Source: Geojedonia sp051814705 (GTDB taxonomy: Bacteria; Bacteroidota; Bacteroidia; Flavobacteriales; Flavobacteriaceae). From it: DNA of 64,000 nucleotides. This document shows, piece after piece, positions 44,486-51,404 of the stretch (positions are counted from its first letter, which is position 1; the number at the start of each line of letters is the position of its first letter). Below the pieces are notes generated by a model that was not told where the DNA came from, did not search any database, and saw only the letters and a list, made by a program, of their open reading frames with translations. The translations under genes and the position numbers were made by a program. Where the stretch lies: NCBI GenBank assembly GCA_051814705.1, contig JBPWQW010000001.1, forward strand, positions 310,001-374,000. The letters are read 5' to 3'.

Positions 44486-45181
44486 AATATAGTAAATCAG
44501 GCCAATTTTAACGGCATTCATCTTAATATGACTACCATCGATGTTTGCACTATTTTTAAAAATATCATTGAGGGCATAATAAAAATGAACATTGATATTT
44601 GAATAGCCAGCACTAATGGTTACACCATACTGCAAGGCATTAAAATCGTGGTTATTTGATAGTAAACTGTCGCCTTCACTACTTTTAAATTTTGAAGTAT
44701 TATACACTAAATAACTTAATTTAAATCCAGAATATATCCTCCAAAAATTATACTCTTGAGCTGTAGAAGTACGCCATCTCAACTCCAAGGGAACCTCCAA
44801 CAAGTAAGTAGTGAATTTATTTTTACTAAAAGATGTCGTCTTTTTATCTAAAATGGAGTACTCAATGGATGAATTTATGTTTTCTGAAATAAGTAAGTTT
44901 TGATTGTAGGAATTTGTAGAAACCCCAAGCCCAACACCTAATGCCATAGCCCTGTCTTTAGTTATGGGCATATCCCTTATAAAACCAAAATGAAACCCAC
45001 TGGAAAATCCATTTTGAGATATTCCTTTTAGCTTGTTTCCCAATAGATTATAAGTAGCTGATATGTAAAACTGATCTTCTCTATACTTATTATCAACAGC
45101 AGTAGAATCAAATACTGTGTTTTGTCCAAACACAAAAGAGTGAACTATAAAGAAAATTATAATTGAATAAAAAAGCCTCAT
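44480..45181 (-). CDS. Small outer membrane beta-barrel protein (PorT/OMP_b-brl-like)
   Basis: This 233-residue protein has a signal peptide (MRLFYSIIIFFIVHSFVFGQ) and a barrel-like pattern of alternating residues, with Gly/aromatic strands such as QYGVTISAGYSNINVHFYYALND. It ends AVKIGLIYYIL. It resembles the porin-family (OMP_b-brl_2) proteins of Bacteroidetes. It follows the ExbB/ExbD cluster after a terminator, so it may be transcribed separately. The function is unknown. Confidence 0.75.
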   Translation of the reverse strand: MRLFYSIIIFFIVHSFVFGQNTVFDSTAVDNKYREDQFYISATYNLLGNKLKGISQNGFSSGFHFGFIRDMPITKDRAMALGVGLGVSTNSYNQNLLISENINSSIEYSILDKKTTSFSKNKFTTYLLEVPLELRWRTSTAQEYNFWRIYSGFKLSYLVYNTSKFKSSEGDSLLSNNHDFNALQYGVTISAGYSNINVHFYYALNDIFKNSANIDGSHIKMNAVKIGLIYYIL

Positions 45182-45232
45182 AACACAAATATAATTGATT
45201 AATACAACCTTATGTATGAATAGAACATAAAA

Positions 45233-45258
45233 AAAGCACCCTAAAACTAGGATGCTTC
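45233..45258 (-). terminator. Terminator after the exbD genes
   Basis: On the minus strand AGCAtCCT / AGGgTGCT, with one internal mismatch and loop AGTTTT, is followed by seven T residues. It lies between the last exbD and the barrel gene. Confidence 0.75.
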
Positions 45259-45281
45259 TACTATCTTTTTACCTAATAAAA

Positions 45282-45764
45282 TTAATTTCTATTTTGGGAC
45301 ACGTCACCTTTTTTGGTAGTATAATTGATCTTTAAAGCATTTACTTTTCTCAGTTCTTGCTTTATATCACCTATCAATCCCATATTGGCATCTTTATCTA
45401 CTTTTAAAGCTGTAGTTAAAAAAGGAATCAACTCTTCACGCTTTGAGGCGCGTTCTGCAGCTATAAAAGCAGCTACGTCCTTTACCTCTGCAAATTTATC
45501 ATTTAACTGAATACGCGATTCCTTCCCATATTGACCCTGAAACCTTTCAGAAGGTGCTCCAGCATAAATATACATGACCAAATCCTTTTTATCCAACTTT
45601 TCAGTTTGATCGGCATAAGGCAATGTGTTTTTAATCAAAAGTGTATTTTCTCTCATTACAGTAGCCACCATAAAAAAGAATAACAGCATAAAAACAATAT
45701 CTGGTAATGACGCTGTAGATATAGCTGGTAACTCTCCTGATTTTTTCTTATTAAATTTAGACAT
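45282..45764 (-). CDS. exbD: ExbD-type biopolymer transport protein (second copy)
   Basis: This 160-residue protein has one N-terminal transmembrane helix preceded by a basic cytoplasmic start (MSKFNKKKSGELPAIST). It contains the essential helix aspartate, Asp22 (LPDIVFMLLFFFMVATVM). The periplasmic ExbD domain continues to the end and carries family-typical acidic and Lys segments (KVDKDANMGLIGDIKQELRKVNALKINYTTKKG). Two ExbD paralogues with one ExbB are usual in Bacteroidetes TonB-energising clusters. It is 17 bp downstream of the first exbD. Confidence 0.93.
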   Translation of the reverse strand: MSKFNKKKSGELPAISTASLPDIVFMLLFFFMVATVMRENTLLIKNTLPYADQTEKLDKKDLVMYIYAGAPSERFQGQYGKESRIQLNDKFAEVKDVAAFIAAERASKREELIPFLTTALKVDKDANMGLIGDIKQELRKVNALKINYTTKKGDVSQNRN

Positions 45765-45781
45765 AACTATTTTTTTCTAAA

Positions 45782-46378
45782 TTATTGAACTTCAGATAAT
45801 TTTTGAGGATACTCAATCTTTATCTTTTCTATTTTTTCCTTTAATTTCTCTTTGTTTCCAACCCAGTTAACATCATCATAATTAGCTTGCATTTCGATAA
45901 AGGAGATGCCATAAAGCTCCTGAGCTCTACGATCTCTTAATTGATTGTATGCTGCTACTAATTCATTTTGAACAGAAATATAAGTCGAATAAGTAGTTTC
46001 CCTTTCATTTTTTAGTGAAATGATGGCCTTATCTGGATTGTCAGATGATGAAGGGCTACGCTTTCCTTTACAATAGCTACAGGCATCATCTCCTGTTCCA
46101 CCACCGTTATCTAAAAACTCAACTGCAGCTTTACGTAAATCTTTAAGCTCCATAAGTTCATCTTCAACTAACATTTGATCTTTTCCGTTGATTAAAACGG
46201 TAAAAATATTTTTCTGCTTAATAATAACGTCCTCATCATTTTCGTCCATAGGAGGCAGTTTACGATTTAATCCCGTATCGGTCTCAATGGTTGTTGTTAC
46301 TAAGAAAAATATAAGAAGTAAAAATGCAATATCGGCCATGGATCCTGCATTAACTTCTGGTGCTGCACGTTTTGCCAT
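45782..46378 (-). CDS. exbD: ExbD-type biopolymer transport protein (first copy, with CXXC insert)
   Basis: This 198-residue ExbD has a basic start, Asp16 in its single helix (MADIAFLLLIFFLVTTT) and a periplasmic domain. It is longer than usual. An insertion around residues 91-112 is Gly-rich and contains Cys100-X2-Cys103 followed by basic residues (CSYCKGKR), which could bind metal or form a disulfide in the periplasm. A helical C-terminal tail also extends the domain. It is 2 bp downstream of the 4-TM protein gene, in the ExbB/ExbD operon. Confidence 0.92.
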   Translation of the reverse strand: MAKRAAPEVNAGSMADIAFLLLIFFLVTTTIETDTGLNRKLPPMDENDEDVIIKQKNIFTVLINGKDQMLVEDELMELKDLRKAAVEFLDNGGGTGDDACSYCKGKRSPSSSDNPDKAIISLKNERETTYSTYISVQNELVAAYNQLRDRRAQELYGISFIEMQANYDDVNWVGNKEKLKEKIEKIKIEYPQKLSEVQ

Positions 46379-46380
46379 AA

Positions 46381-46812
46381 CTATTTAATCATTTTTTTTA
46401 TTCCTGATAAAACCATTGCAGCCAATGCCGCAACCATTAAAATATAGAAGGACACCAATCCGGCTCCTACCATTTGGGATGCACCATCTGAAGCTGCTAG
46501 ACCATTATATTTATAGACTGTTGTATCACCACCGGAAAGGGCATAAGCAATAACTAAAACAGCAACAAAGGCTCCAGCTCCTATTAATGTGTTTTTTAGT
46601 GACCCAGTATTTGTAAATAAATTTTTAAGAACAAAATACAATACAAATGCTAAAGTTAAACCTAAAATAATATAAGCCACATAAGCTATTGGATCTACTG
46701 CGCCATCATCTCCTGCTTTAATCGCCTCATCTCCTACAGCGATGATTCTGATTAAAAAGATGATACCGATTAATCCAAGAGCCGCAGCTACTATTTTTAA
46801 AATTTTATACAT
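46381..46812 (-). CDS. Four-helix membrane protein of the ExbB/ExbD cluster
   Basis: This 143-residue protein has four predicted transmembrane helices (about 4-25, 45-66, 75-94 and 115-139) and no recognised domain. It sits between exbB and exbD, with 21 bp and 2 bp gaps, so it is translated with the energy-transducing complex. Its placement, seen in several flavobacteria as I recall, suggests an accessory subunit of the proton channel. That is inference from position only. Confidence 0.8.
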   Translation of the reverse strand: MYKILKIVAAALGLIGIIFLIRIIAVGDEAIKAGDDGAVDPIAYVAYIILGLTLAFVLYFVLKNLFTNTGSLKNTLIGAGAFVAVLVIAYALSGGDTTVYKYNGLAASDGASQMVGAGLVSFYILMVAALAAMVLSGIKKMIK

Positions 46813-46833
46813 AATTTTTAAAATTAATGTGGA

Positions 46834-47604
46834 TTATTTTTTATTTCTTATTAACACATCCATTAAAGTAATAGATGCATCTTCCATTTCATTAACGATA
46901 CTGTCAATTTTAGCAACAATATAATTATAAAATATTTGAAGAATAATAGCCACAATAAGTCCAAATACAGTTGTTAAAAGTGCCACTTTGATACCTCCAG
47001 CAACTAACGATGGCTGCATATCTCCTGCAGCTTCAATTTTATCAAAAGCTTGAATCATCCCAATTACAGTTCCCATGAAACCAAGCATTGGCGCCAAAGC
47101 AATGAATAATGAAATCCAAGATACGTTTTTCTCTAATTGACCCATTTGAACACCTCCATAGGATACCACCGCTTTTTCAACAGCCTCCAACCCTTCGTCT
47201 GTTCGGTCCAATCCTTGATAGAAAATGGATGCAACAGGTCCTTTTGTGTTTCTGCAAACTTCTTTAGCAGCTTCAACACCACCTGAAGCTAAAGCATCTT
47301 CTACACTTTGAGTTAATTTTTTAGTGTTTGTAGTTGACAGGTTTAAAAATATAATCCGTTCTATTGCAATAGCTAGTCCTAAAATTAAACATAGCAAAAC
47401 AATGCCCATAAAGCCGGGTCCGCCTTCAATAAATCGTTTTTTTAATTCTTGATGGAACCCAAGTTCTTCAGCAGGAGCTGCCCCTTCATCTTGTGTTACC
47501 GTAGCAACGGTCGTTGCTGTTGTCGTCGTAGTGTATGCATTTGCATTAACAGTTCCGAATGCCATGATTCCTGCTATGGCTAGGATAGAAAATAGTCTTT
47601 TCAT
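46834..47604 (-). CDS. exbB: MotA/TolQ/ExbB proton channel family protein
   Basis: This 256-residue protein begins with a signal-peptide-like helix (MKRLFSILAIAGIMAFGTVNANA) and a Thr-rich linker. Then come the three helices of the ExbB fold (about 65-90, 165-190, 205-235). The conserved MLGFMGTVIGMIQAFDKIE and KVALLTTVFGLIVAIILQIFYNY segments are intact. With ExbD it forms the motor that powers TonB-dependent outer membrane transport. It is the first gene of the cluster; a TATCTTTA sequence upstream is a weak -7 candidate. Confidence 0.94.
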   Translation of the reverse strand: MKRLFSILAIAGIMAFGTVNANAYTTTTTATTVATVTQDEGAAPAEELGFHQELKKRFIEGGPGFMGIVLLCLILGLAIAIERIIFLNLSTTNTKKLTQSVEDALASGGVEAAKEVCRNTKGPVASIFYQGLDRTDEGLEAVEKAVVSYGGVQMGQLEKNVSWISLFIALAPMLGFMGTVIGMIQAFDKIEAAGDMQPSLVAGGIKVALLTTVFGLIVAIILQIFYNYIVAKIDSIVNEMEDASITLMDVLIRNKK

Positions 47605-47775
47605 TGGTCTTAATCTTAATTTTATTAGTTAAAGTGTTAAAGATATAAAAAAAATACAATTAAAAAATAAAAATCACAATGGAGAAAATAGGAATAATGC
47701 CATTATTCCATATATCTCGCAATTGCAATCAAAAGCGTTTAAATCTTTATCTACATTAAATACTAAACGCTTTCG

Positions 47776-47863
47776 CAGAGAGGAAGGGATTCGAACCCTC
47801 GATACGCTTTTGGCGTATACACACTTTCCAGGCGTGCGCCTTCGACCACTCGGCCACCTCTCT
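47776..47863 (-). tRNA. tRNA-Ser (anticodon GGA)
   Basis: The minus strand folds as a class II tRNA. The acceptor is AGAGAGG / CCTCTCT with discriminator G. The D-arm is GCCGAGTGGTCGAAGGC and the anticodon loop is CTGGAAA with anticodon GGA. The variable arm is long (TACGC...GCGTA) and the T-arm carries TTCGAAT. CCA is not encoded. Length 88 nt. The surrounding 330-bp gap between exbB and the asparaginase gene holds nothing else I can recognise. Confidence 0.97.
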
Positions 47864-47934
47864 GTAATTTAATTTAATTACAGTGGGTCAAATAACAAAA
47901 AATTCTTGAGAGGCTAAAATTTTCAGCGTTAATT

Positions 47935-48960
47935 TTAGGACATTTCTCCTCTCAATTCTGTTTCGAATATGGTTTTGAAGGTTTTAGCCGAAATATTTTC
48001 TCCCAGCATATACATGAGTTTTACCACAGCAGCCTCTGTTGTAATGTCTTTTCCTGAAATAACCCCGATAGATTTGAGCTGGGTACTGGTTTCATACTGA
48101 CCCATCATCACGCTTCCACCAGAGCATTGGGTAACATTAATTATTGGAATTCCTCTTTTAATGGTTTGCTCTAACACATCAATAAACCAATTCTCGGTCG
48201 TTGTATTCCCAGTACCATACGTTTCTAAAATGACTCCTTTAATATGGTCTGCATGTAAAACCGTCTCTAAAACCAATTTCGACATTCCTGGAAACAGCTT
48301 TATCAAAGCTATATTAGTATCAAGATTTTTATGGACTTTTAGCTTTTTTCTTGGGTTGGGTTTAAGTAAAGAATCTGTATTTACTTTTAAGTGCACTCCC
48401 GATTCTGCCAAATGTGGATAATTGAGAGACTCGAAGGCTTCAAAATGTTCGGCATTAATTTTTGTAGTCCGATTGCCTCTGTACAGTTTATATTCAAAGT
48501 ACAGACCCACCTCCTTAATTAATGGCTTATTGTTTTTACGCAAAGAGGCCATTTGTATCGAAGTGATTAAATTTTCTTTTGCATCGGTTCGCAAATCTCC
48601 AATTGGTAATTGAGACCCTGTGAAAATAACTGGTTTGGCTAAATTTTCTAGCATAAAACTTAATGCTGAAGCTGAATAACTCATAGTATCACTGCCATGA
48701 AGCACCACAAAGCCATCAAAATTCTCATAATTATTTTCTATAATTTCGGCAATTTGAACCCAATATCCTGGATTCATATTGGAAGAATCTATTGGTTTTT
48801 TAAACGATTTGGTGGTAATCTTACAATCCAAAAGCTTTAATTCTGGAATTCGGTTCAAAAGATTTTTAAAATCAAACGCTTTTAAAACCCCCGTATTGGG
48901 GTCTTTCATCATACCAATCGTTCCTCCGGTGTATATTAAAAGGATTTTAGGCTGTACCAT
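47935..48960 (-). CDS. ansA: Type I L-asparaginase
   Basis: This 341-residue cytosolic enzyme of the AnsA group hydrolyses asparagine to aspartate and ammonia. The two catalytic threonine motifs are visible: IYTGGTIGMM (Thr12 region) and VLHGSDTMSYSASALSFML (Thr/Asp, about 93-97). The C-terminal dimer domain is complete (GNTTTENWFIDVLEQ, TQCSGGSVMMGQYETS). There is no signal peptide. It is 14 bp downstream of tatD and so cotranscribed with it. Confidence 0.95.
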   Translation of the reverse strand: MVQPKILLIYTGGTIGMMKDPNTGVLKAFDFKNLLNRIPELKLLDCKITTKSFKKPIDSSNMNPGYWVQIAEIIENNYENFDGFVVLHGSDTMSYSASALSFMLENLAKPVIFTGSQLPIGDLRTDAKENLITSIQMASLRKNNKPLIKEVGLYFEYKLYRGNRTTKINAEHFEAFESLNYPHLAESGVHLKVNTDSLLKPNPRKKLKVHKNLDTNIALIKLFPGMSKLVLETVLHADHIKGVILETYGTGNTTTENWFIDVLEQTIKRGIPIINVTQCSGGSVMMGQYETSTQLKSIGVISGKDITTEAAVVKLMYMLGENISAKTFKTIFETELRGEMS

Positions 48961-48974
48961 ATATATATATACAT

Positions 48975-49742
48975 TTATATTTTAAAAATCTCTTTTGAGT
49001 TTTGAGTGGTAATTTCGGCAATTCTTTCTTGTGACATTCCATAAAGTTCAGATAGTTTTTCAAGAACTTTTATTATATAACTACTTTCATTGCGTTTTCC
49101 TCTATATGGTTTAGGAGCCAAATAAGGAGAATCGGTTTCTAAAACGATGTGTTTTAATTCGATTTGGCCCATAAACTTATCGATGCCGCCATTTTTAAAG
49201 GTGACCACGCCACCAATGCCTAGTTTCATATTGTAGGAAATTGCACGATGGGCTTGTTCCAAAGTTCCTGTAAAACAATGAAAAATTCCAAAAACCTCAT
49301 CGCATTGCTCGTCTTCTAAAACTTCAAAAACCTCATCAAAAGCATCCCTGCAATGGATAACAATAGGCAATTTATAGTGTTTTGCTAACCGTATTTGATG
49401 TTTAAAAGCCTTTTTTTGAATTTCTAAAGTTGTGGTGTCCCAATACAAATCAATCCCAATTTCGCCTATGGCATAAAACTTATGTTTCAAAAGCAATGCT
49501 TCAACATGCTCCAATTCATCAATATAATTATCCTTTACTGATGTTGGATGCAAGCCAGCCATTAAAAATACATGCTCCGGAAAATCGTTCTTCAACTGAA
49601 ACATAGCTTGTGTATACGAAGAATCTATAGCAGGAATAAAAAAACGTGTTACATTATTATTTATAGCCCGTTCAATCATGTCCCGTCTATCCAAATTAAA
49701 GGCATCACTATATAAATGCGTATGGGTGTCGGTAATTATCAT
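48975..49742 (-). CDS. tatD: TatD-family metal-dependent hydrolase / DNase
   Basis: This 255-residue TIM-barrel hydrolase has the metal ligands DTHTHLYS (start), GEIGIDLYWD (Glu, about 94), PIVIHCRDA (about 131), GIFHCFTG (about 155) and LETDSPYLAP (Asp, about 205). TatD proteins act as 3'-5' exonucleases or general hydrolases in DNA repair. The frame is complete and starts MIITDTHTH. It is the first gene of a two-gene unit with ansA. Confidence 0.94.
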   Translation of the reverse strand: MIITDTHTHLYSDAFNLDRRDMIERAINNNVTRFFIPAIDSSYTQAMFQLKNDFPEHVFLMAGLHPTSVKDNYIDELEHVEALLLKHKFYAIGEIGIDLYWDTTTLEIQKKAFKHQIRLAKHYKLPIVIHCRDAFDEVFEVLEDEQCDEVFGIFHCFTGTLEQAHRAISYNMKLGIGGVVTFKNGGIDKFMGQIELKHIVLETDSPYLAPKPYRGKRNESSYIIKVLEKLSELYGMSQERIAEITTQNSKEIFKI

Positions 49743-49746
49743 AATA

Positions 49747-49777
49747 CAAAAATAAAGGATTTACATCACTATATTTG
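49747..49777. promoter_or_regulatory. Divergent -7 elements for tatD-ansA and the retropepsin-like gene
   Basis: The minus strand reads TATTTTTG (49747-49754), close to the tatD start. The plus strand reads TATATTTG (49770-49777), 12 bp before the protease ATG. Both match TAnnTTTG exactly and lie within 31 bp, so both transcripts would have very short leaders. No clean TTG is seen at -33 for either. Confidence 0.5.
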
Positions 49778-49789
49778 TAAAAACATGTC

Positions 49790-50230
49790 ATGAAAGGCCT
49801 ACAGGATTTTCTGCTAAGCAAAGGTTATACAAAAGTTAAGTTGCATCTGACTAAAACCAACCACTTCGAAATTAAAGTGTCACTCAATGGCGTTAAAGGG
49901 CGTTTTATTTTGGACACGGGTGCCTCAAACTCTTGTGTTGGTTTTGAGGCTGTTAATACCTTTAAATTAAAAGCCAAAGATTCTGAAATTAAAGCTGCTG
50001 GTGCTGGTGCAACAGATATGCTGACCCAAATATCTAAAAAGAATAAAGTCAAAATTGGTAAATGGGAAGACCATAAAATGGCTTTGATCTTGTTTAATCT
50101 TAGCCATGTCAATACCGCGCTCATTCATCACAATTCAGAACCTGTAGATGGTATTATTGGTGCCGATCTTTTAAAAAAGGCAAAGGCTATCATTGACTAC
50201 CAAACAAAGCACCTTTACTTGAAACCGTAA
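49790..50230 (+). CDS. Retropepsin-like (clan AA) aspartic protease family protein
   Basis: This 146-residue single-domain protein carries the active-site motif LDTGASNSCV (Asp42) in a beta-rich context (VSLNGVKGRFILDTGAS). It has a second family-typical segment DGIIGADLLKKAKAIIDYQTKHLYL near the end. A single Asp-Thr-Gly motif per chain implies a homodimer, as in retropepsins. There is no signal peptide, so it would act in the cytoplasm or have a passive binding role. The substrate is unknown. It stands 56 bp upstream of the response regulator on the same strand. Confidence 0.85.
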   Translation: MKGLQDFLLSKGYTKVKLHLTKTNHFEIKVSLNGVKGRFILDTGASNSCVGFEAVNTFKLKAKDSEIKAAGAGATDMLTQISKKNKVKIGKWEDHKMALILFNLSHVNTALIHHNSEPVDGIIGADLLKKAKAIIDYQTKHLYLKP

Positions 50231-50286
50231 TTCAGTTATTTAATAAAGTGTATCTTTAGGGTCTAATCCCTCTATTTATATTCTAT

Positions 50287-50922
50287 ATGAATGCCAGCGT
50301 ACTCATAGCAGATGACCATCCGCTTATTTTAAAAGGTTTACATGATTTTTTAATTGAAAAAGGCTATAATGTTATTGCAAGTGCTACAGATGGCCAAGAA
50401 GCTTTTCAACTTATTAAAGACAAAAATCCCGATATAGCGATTCTGGATATACAAATGCCTTATTTTTCAGGACTTGAAATTGCACAAAAATGTCAAGAAG
50501 AACAATTATCTACTAAAATTGTTCTCATTACTTTTGAAAATGATGAGACCTTATATAATAGAGCTAAGGCTTTACCTATTTATGGCTATGTATTAAAAGA
50601 ATTTACGCTTATTGAAATCGAAAACTGTATCCGTTCCGTACAAAATAACCAGCCTTATTTTAGCCCAGAATTACATAAACTTTTAGAAATTCCCGAAATA
50701 CCAAAGGCCTTAAGTTTATTAACCACAACCGAAAAAGAAGTCCTTAAATTGATTTCCCAAAATAAAACCGCTAAAGAGATTGGAAGTTTAATGTTTATCT
50801 CAAATCGGACTGTTGAAAAACATAAAAGTCATATAATCAATAAATTGAACCTTGAGTCAAAGGCCAGTAGTTTGTTTTTATTTGCAAAGGAGCACGAAGA
50901 ATATTTGGTTAAAAATACGTAG
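50287..50922 (+). CDS. NarL/FixJ-family response regulator (orphan)
   Basis: This 211-residue two-domain regulator has an intact receiver (acidic pair Asp9-Asp10, phospho-acceptor Asp54 in AILDIQMP, Lys in YVLKEFT) and a LuxR-type HTH (LTTTEKEVLKLISQNKTAKEIG...SNRTVEKHKSHIINKLNL, about 145-200). No histidine kinase gene is adjacent. The stop codon lies inside a perfect 20-bp palindrome that recurs 157 bp downstream. Palindromes with a 2-bp centre are typical NarL-type sites, so these may be its own operators (inference). Confidence 0.94.
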   Translation: MNASVLIADDHPLILKGLHDFLIEKGYNVIASATDGQEAFQLIKDKNPDIAILDIQMPYFSGLEIAQKCQEEQLSTKIVLITFENDETLYNRAKALPIYGYVLKEFTLIEIENCIRSVQNNQPYFSPELHKLLEIPEIPKALSLLTTTEKEVLKLISQNKTAKEIGSLMFISNRTVEKHKSHIINKLNLESKASSLFLFAKEHEEYLVKNT

Positions 50923-50933
50923 AACTACGTATT
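50914..50933. promoter_or_regulatory. Palindromic operator, copy 1
   Basis: AATACGTAG-AA-CTACGTATT is a perfect inverted repeat with 9-bp arms and a 2-bp spacer. It covers the last codons and the TAG stop of the response regulator gene. An identical 20-mer occurs at 51071. It is a strong candidate binding site for the regulator encoded upstream. Confidence 0.65.
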
Positions 50934-50996
50934 GTATAATCCTTTCTTAATTTAGATATTTACAGTGCTATTAATCAACCCTATTTCAATGAGGTT

Positions 50997-51029
50997 AAAA
51001 GCTCTGGATTATTTTTATTCAGAGCTTTT
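50997..51029 (+). terminator. Terminator-like hairpin of unit 1
   Basis: The stem AAAAGCTCTG / CAGAGCTTTT encloses a 13-nt AT-rich loop. It sits 75 bp after the regulator stop and may also end that gene's transcript. Confidence 0.7.
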
Positions 51030-51070
51030 ACAGTTTAATAGGTTCCATTCAATCTTTATTTAATTTGAAA

Positions 51071-51090
51071 AATACGTAGAACTACGTATT
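51071..51090. promoter_or_regulatory. Palindromic operator, copy 2
   Basis: This 20-bp palindrome is identical to the one at 50914 (9-bp arms, 2-bp centre). Here it is fully intergenic, so its conservation is not explained by coding. Confidence 0.65.
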
Positions 51091-51153
51091 GTTTGGTATG
51101 TAATTATTCCTGAAATTTACAGTGCTATTAATTAATCTTTTAGAGAGTCCATA

Positions 51154-51193
51154 AAAAAGCTCTGGATTATTTATTATTAATTCAGAGCTTTTT
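51154..51193 (+). terminator. Terminator-like hairpin of unit 2
   Basis: The 11-bp stem AAAAAGCTCTG / CAGAGCTTTTT encloses an AT-rich loop, with further pairing possible inside (GGATTA / TAATTC). The T-tract is formed by the 3' arm. Confidence 0.75.
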
Positions 51194-51235
51194 ATTTTAC
51201 AGTTAAACTAGAAGATCCCCAAATCTTTAAATGGC

Positions 51236-51343
51236 ATGAAAATCAAGTTTAGTCTTAATAATCGGCTACATATCTTTGCTTTGTTTAGTATAATTATACT
51301 TATTATAGCTTTTGATATTCTAGCTATTATTTTAGTTAGTTAG
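51236..51343 (+). CDS. Putative 35-residue single-helix membrane peptide
   Basis: An ATG at 51236 opens a 35-codon frame ending TAG at 51341-51343. The peptide has a basic N-terminus (MKIKFSLNNRL) and one long hydrophobic helix (HIFALFSIIILIIAFDILAI), ending ILVS. It lies directly after the two tandem operator-hairpin units and is followed 5 bp later by a 15-bp hairpin. No family is recognised. The helix-plus-positive-end layout is typical of small membrane proteins, including type I toxins, but no evidence for toxicity exists here. A chance frame is possible. Confidence 0.45.
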   Translation: MKIKFSLNNRLHIFALFSIIILIIAFDILAIILVS

Positions 51344-51348
51344 TTTTT

Positions 51349-51385
51349 TTAAATAGCGTGACTCTTTTCAAGTCACGCTATTTAA
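51349..51385. terminator. Strong hairpin between the small peptide frame and sucB
   Basis: The 15-bp perfect stem (TTAAATAGCGTGACT / AGTCACGCTATTTAA) with a 7-nt loop lies between converging transcripts. A T-tract precedes it, but only a weak one follows on either strand, so efficiency is uncertain. Confidence 0.7.
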
Positions 51386-51404
51386 TTATTTGAACTTTCG
51401 GAAC

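Larger units (their letters stand above)
50914..51041 (+). repeat. Tandem operator-hairpin unit, copy 1 (possible small RNA gene)
   Basis: In order: the palindrome, ATTGT, 23 bp of unconserved sequence, the 17-mer TTTACAGTGCTATTAAT (50959-50975), about 20 unconserved bases, then a hairpin AAAAGCTCTG...CAGAGCTTTT (50997-51029) with T-tract, then TTTACAGTTTAATAG. The second unit repeats this layout 157 bp downstream with identical spacing. If transcription starts near the 17-mer, the product would be an RNA of about 55-75 nt. The 17-mer does not match TAnnTTTG well, which suits a promoter that needs an activator. Confidence 0.55.
51071..51210 (+). repeat. Tandem operator-hairpin unit, copy 2 (possible small RNA gene)
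   Basis: The layout matches copy 1: palindrome plus GT, 23 unconserved bases, TTTACAGTGCTATTAAT (51116-51132), about 20 variable bases, hairpin AAAAAGCTCTG...CAGAGCTTTTT (51154-51193), then TTTACAGTTAAACTA. Only the palindrome, the 17-mer, the hairpin arms and the first loop bases (GATTATTT) are conserved between the two units. That pattern is expected for functional elements and not for a fresh duplication. Confidence 0.55.

Noticed and set aside
48961..48974. TATATATATA run between ansA and tatD
   Set aside because: Short simple AT repeat within an operon gap; no sign of function.
50989..51063. 24-codon frame (MRLKALDYFYSEL...) across the hairpin of unit 1
   Set aside because: The second unit has no equivalent start or frame, so coding is not conserved between the copies; the hairpin explains the sequence.
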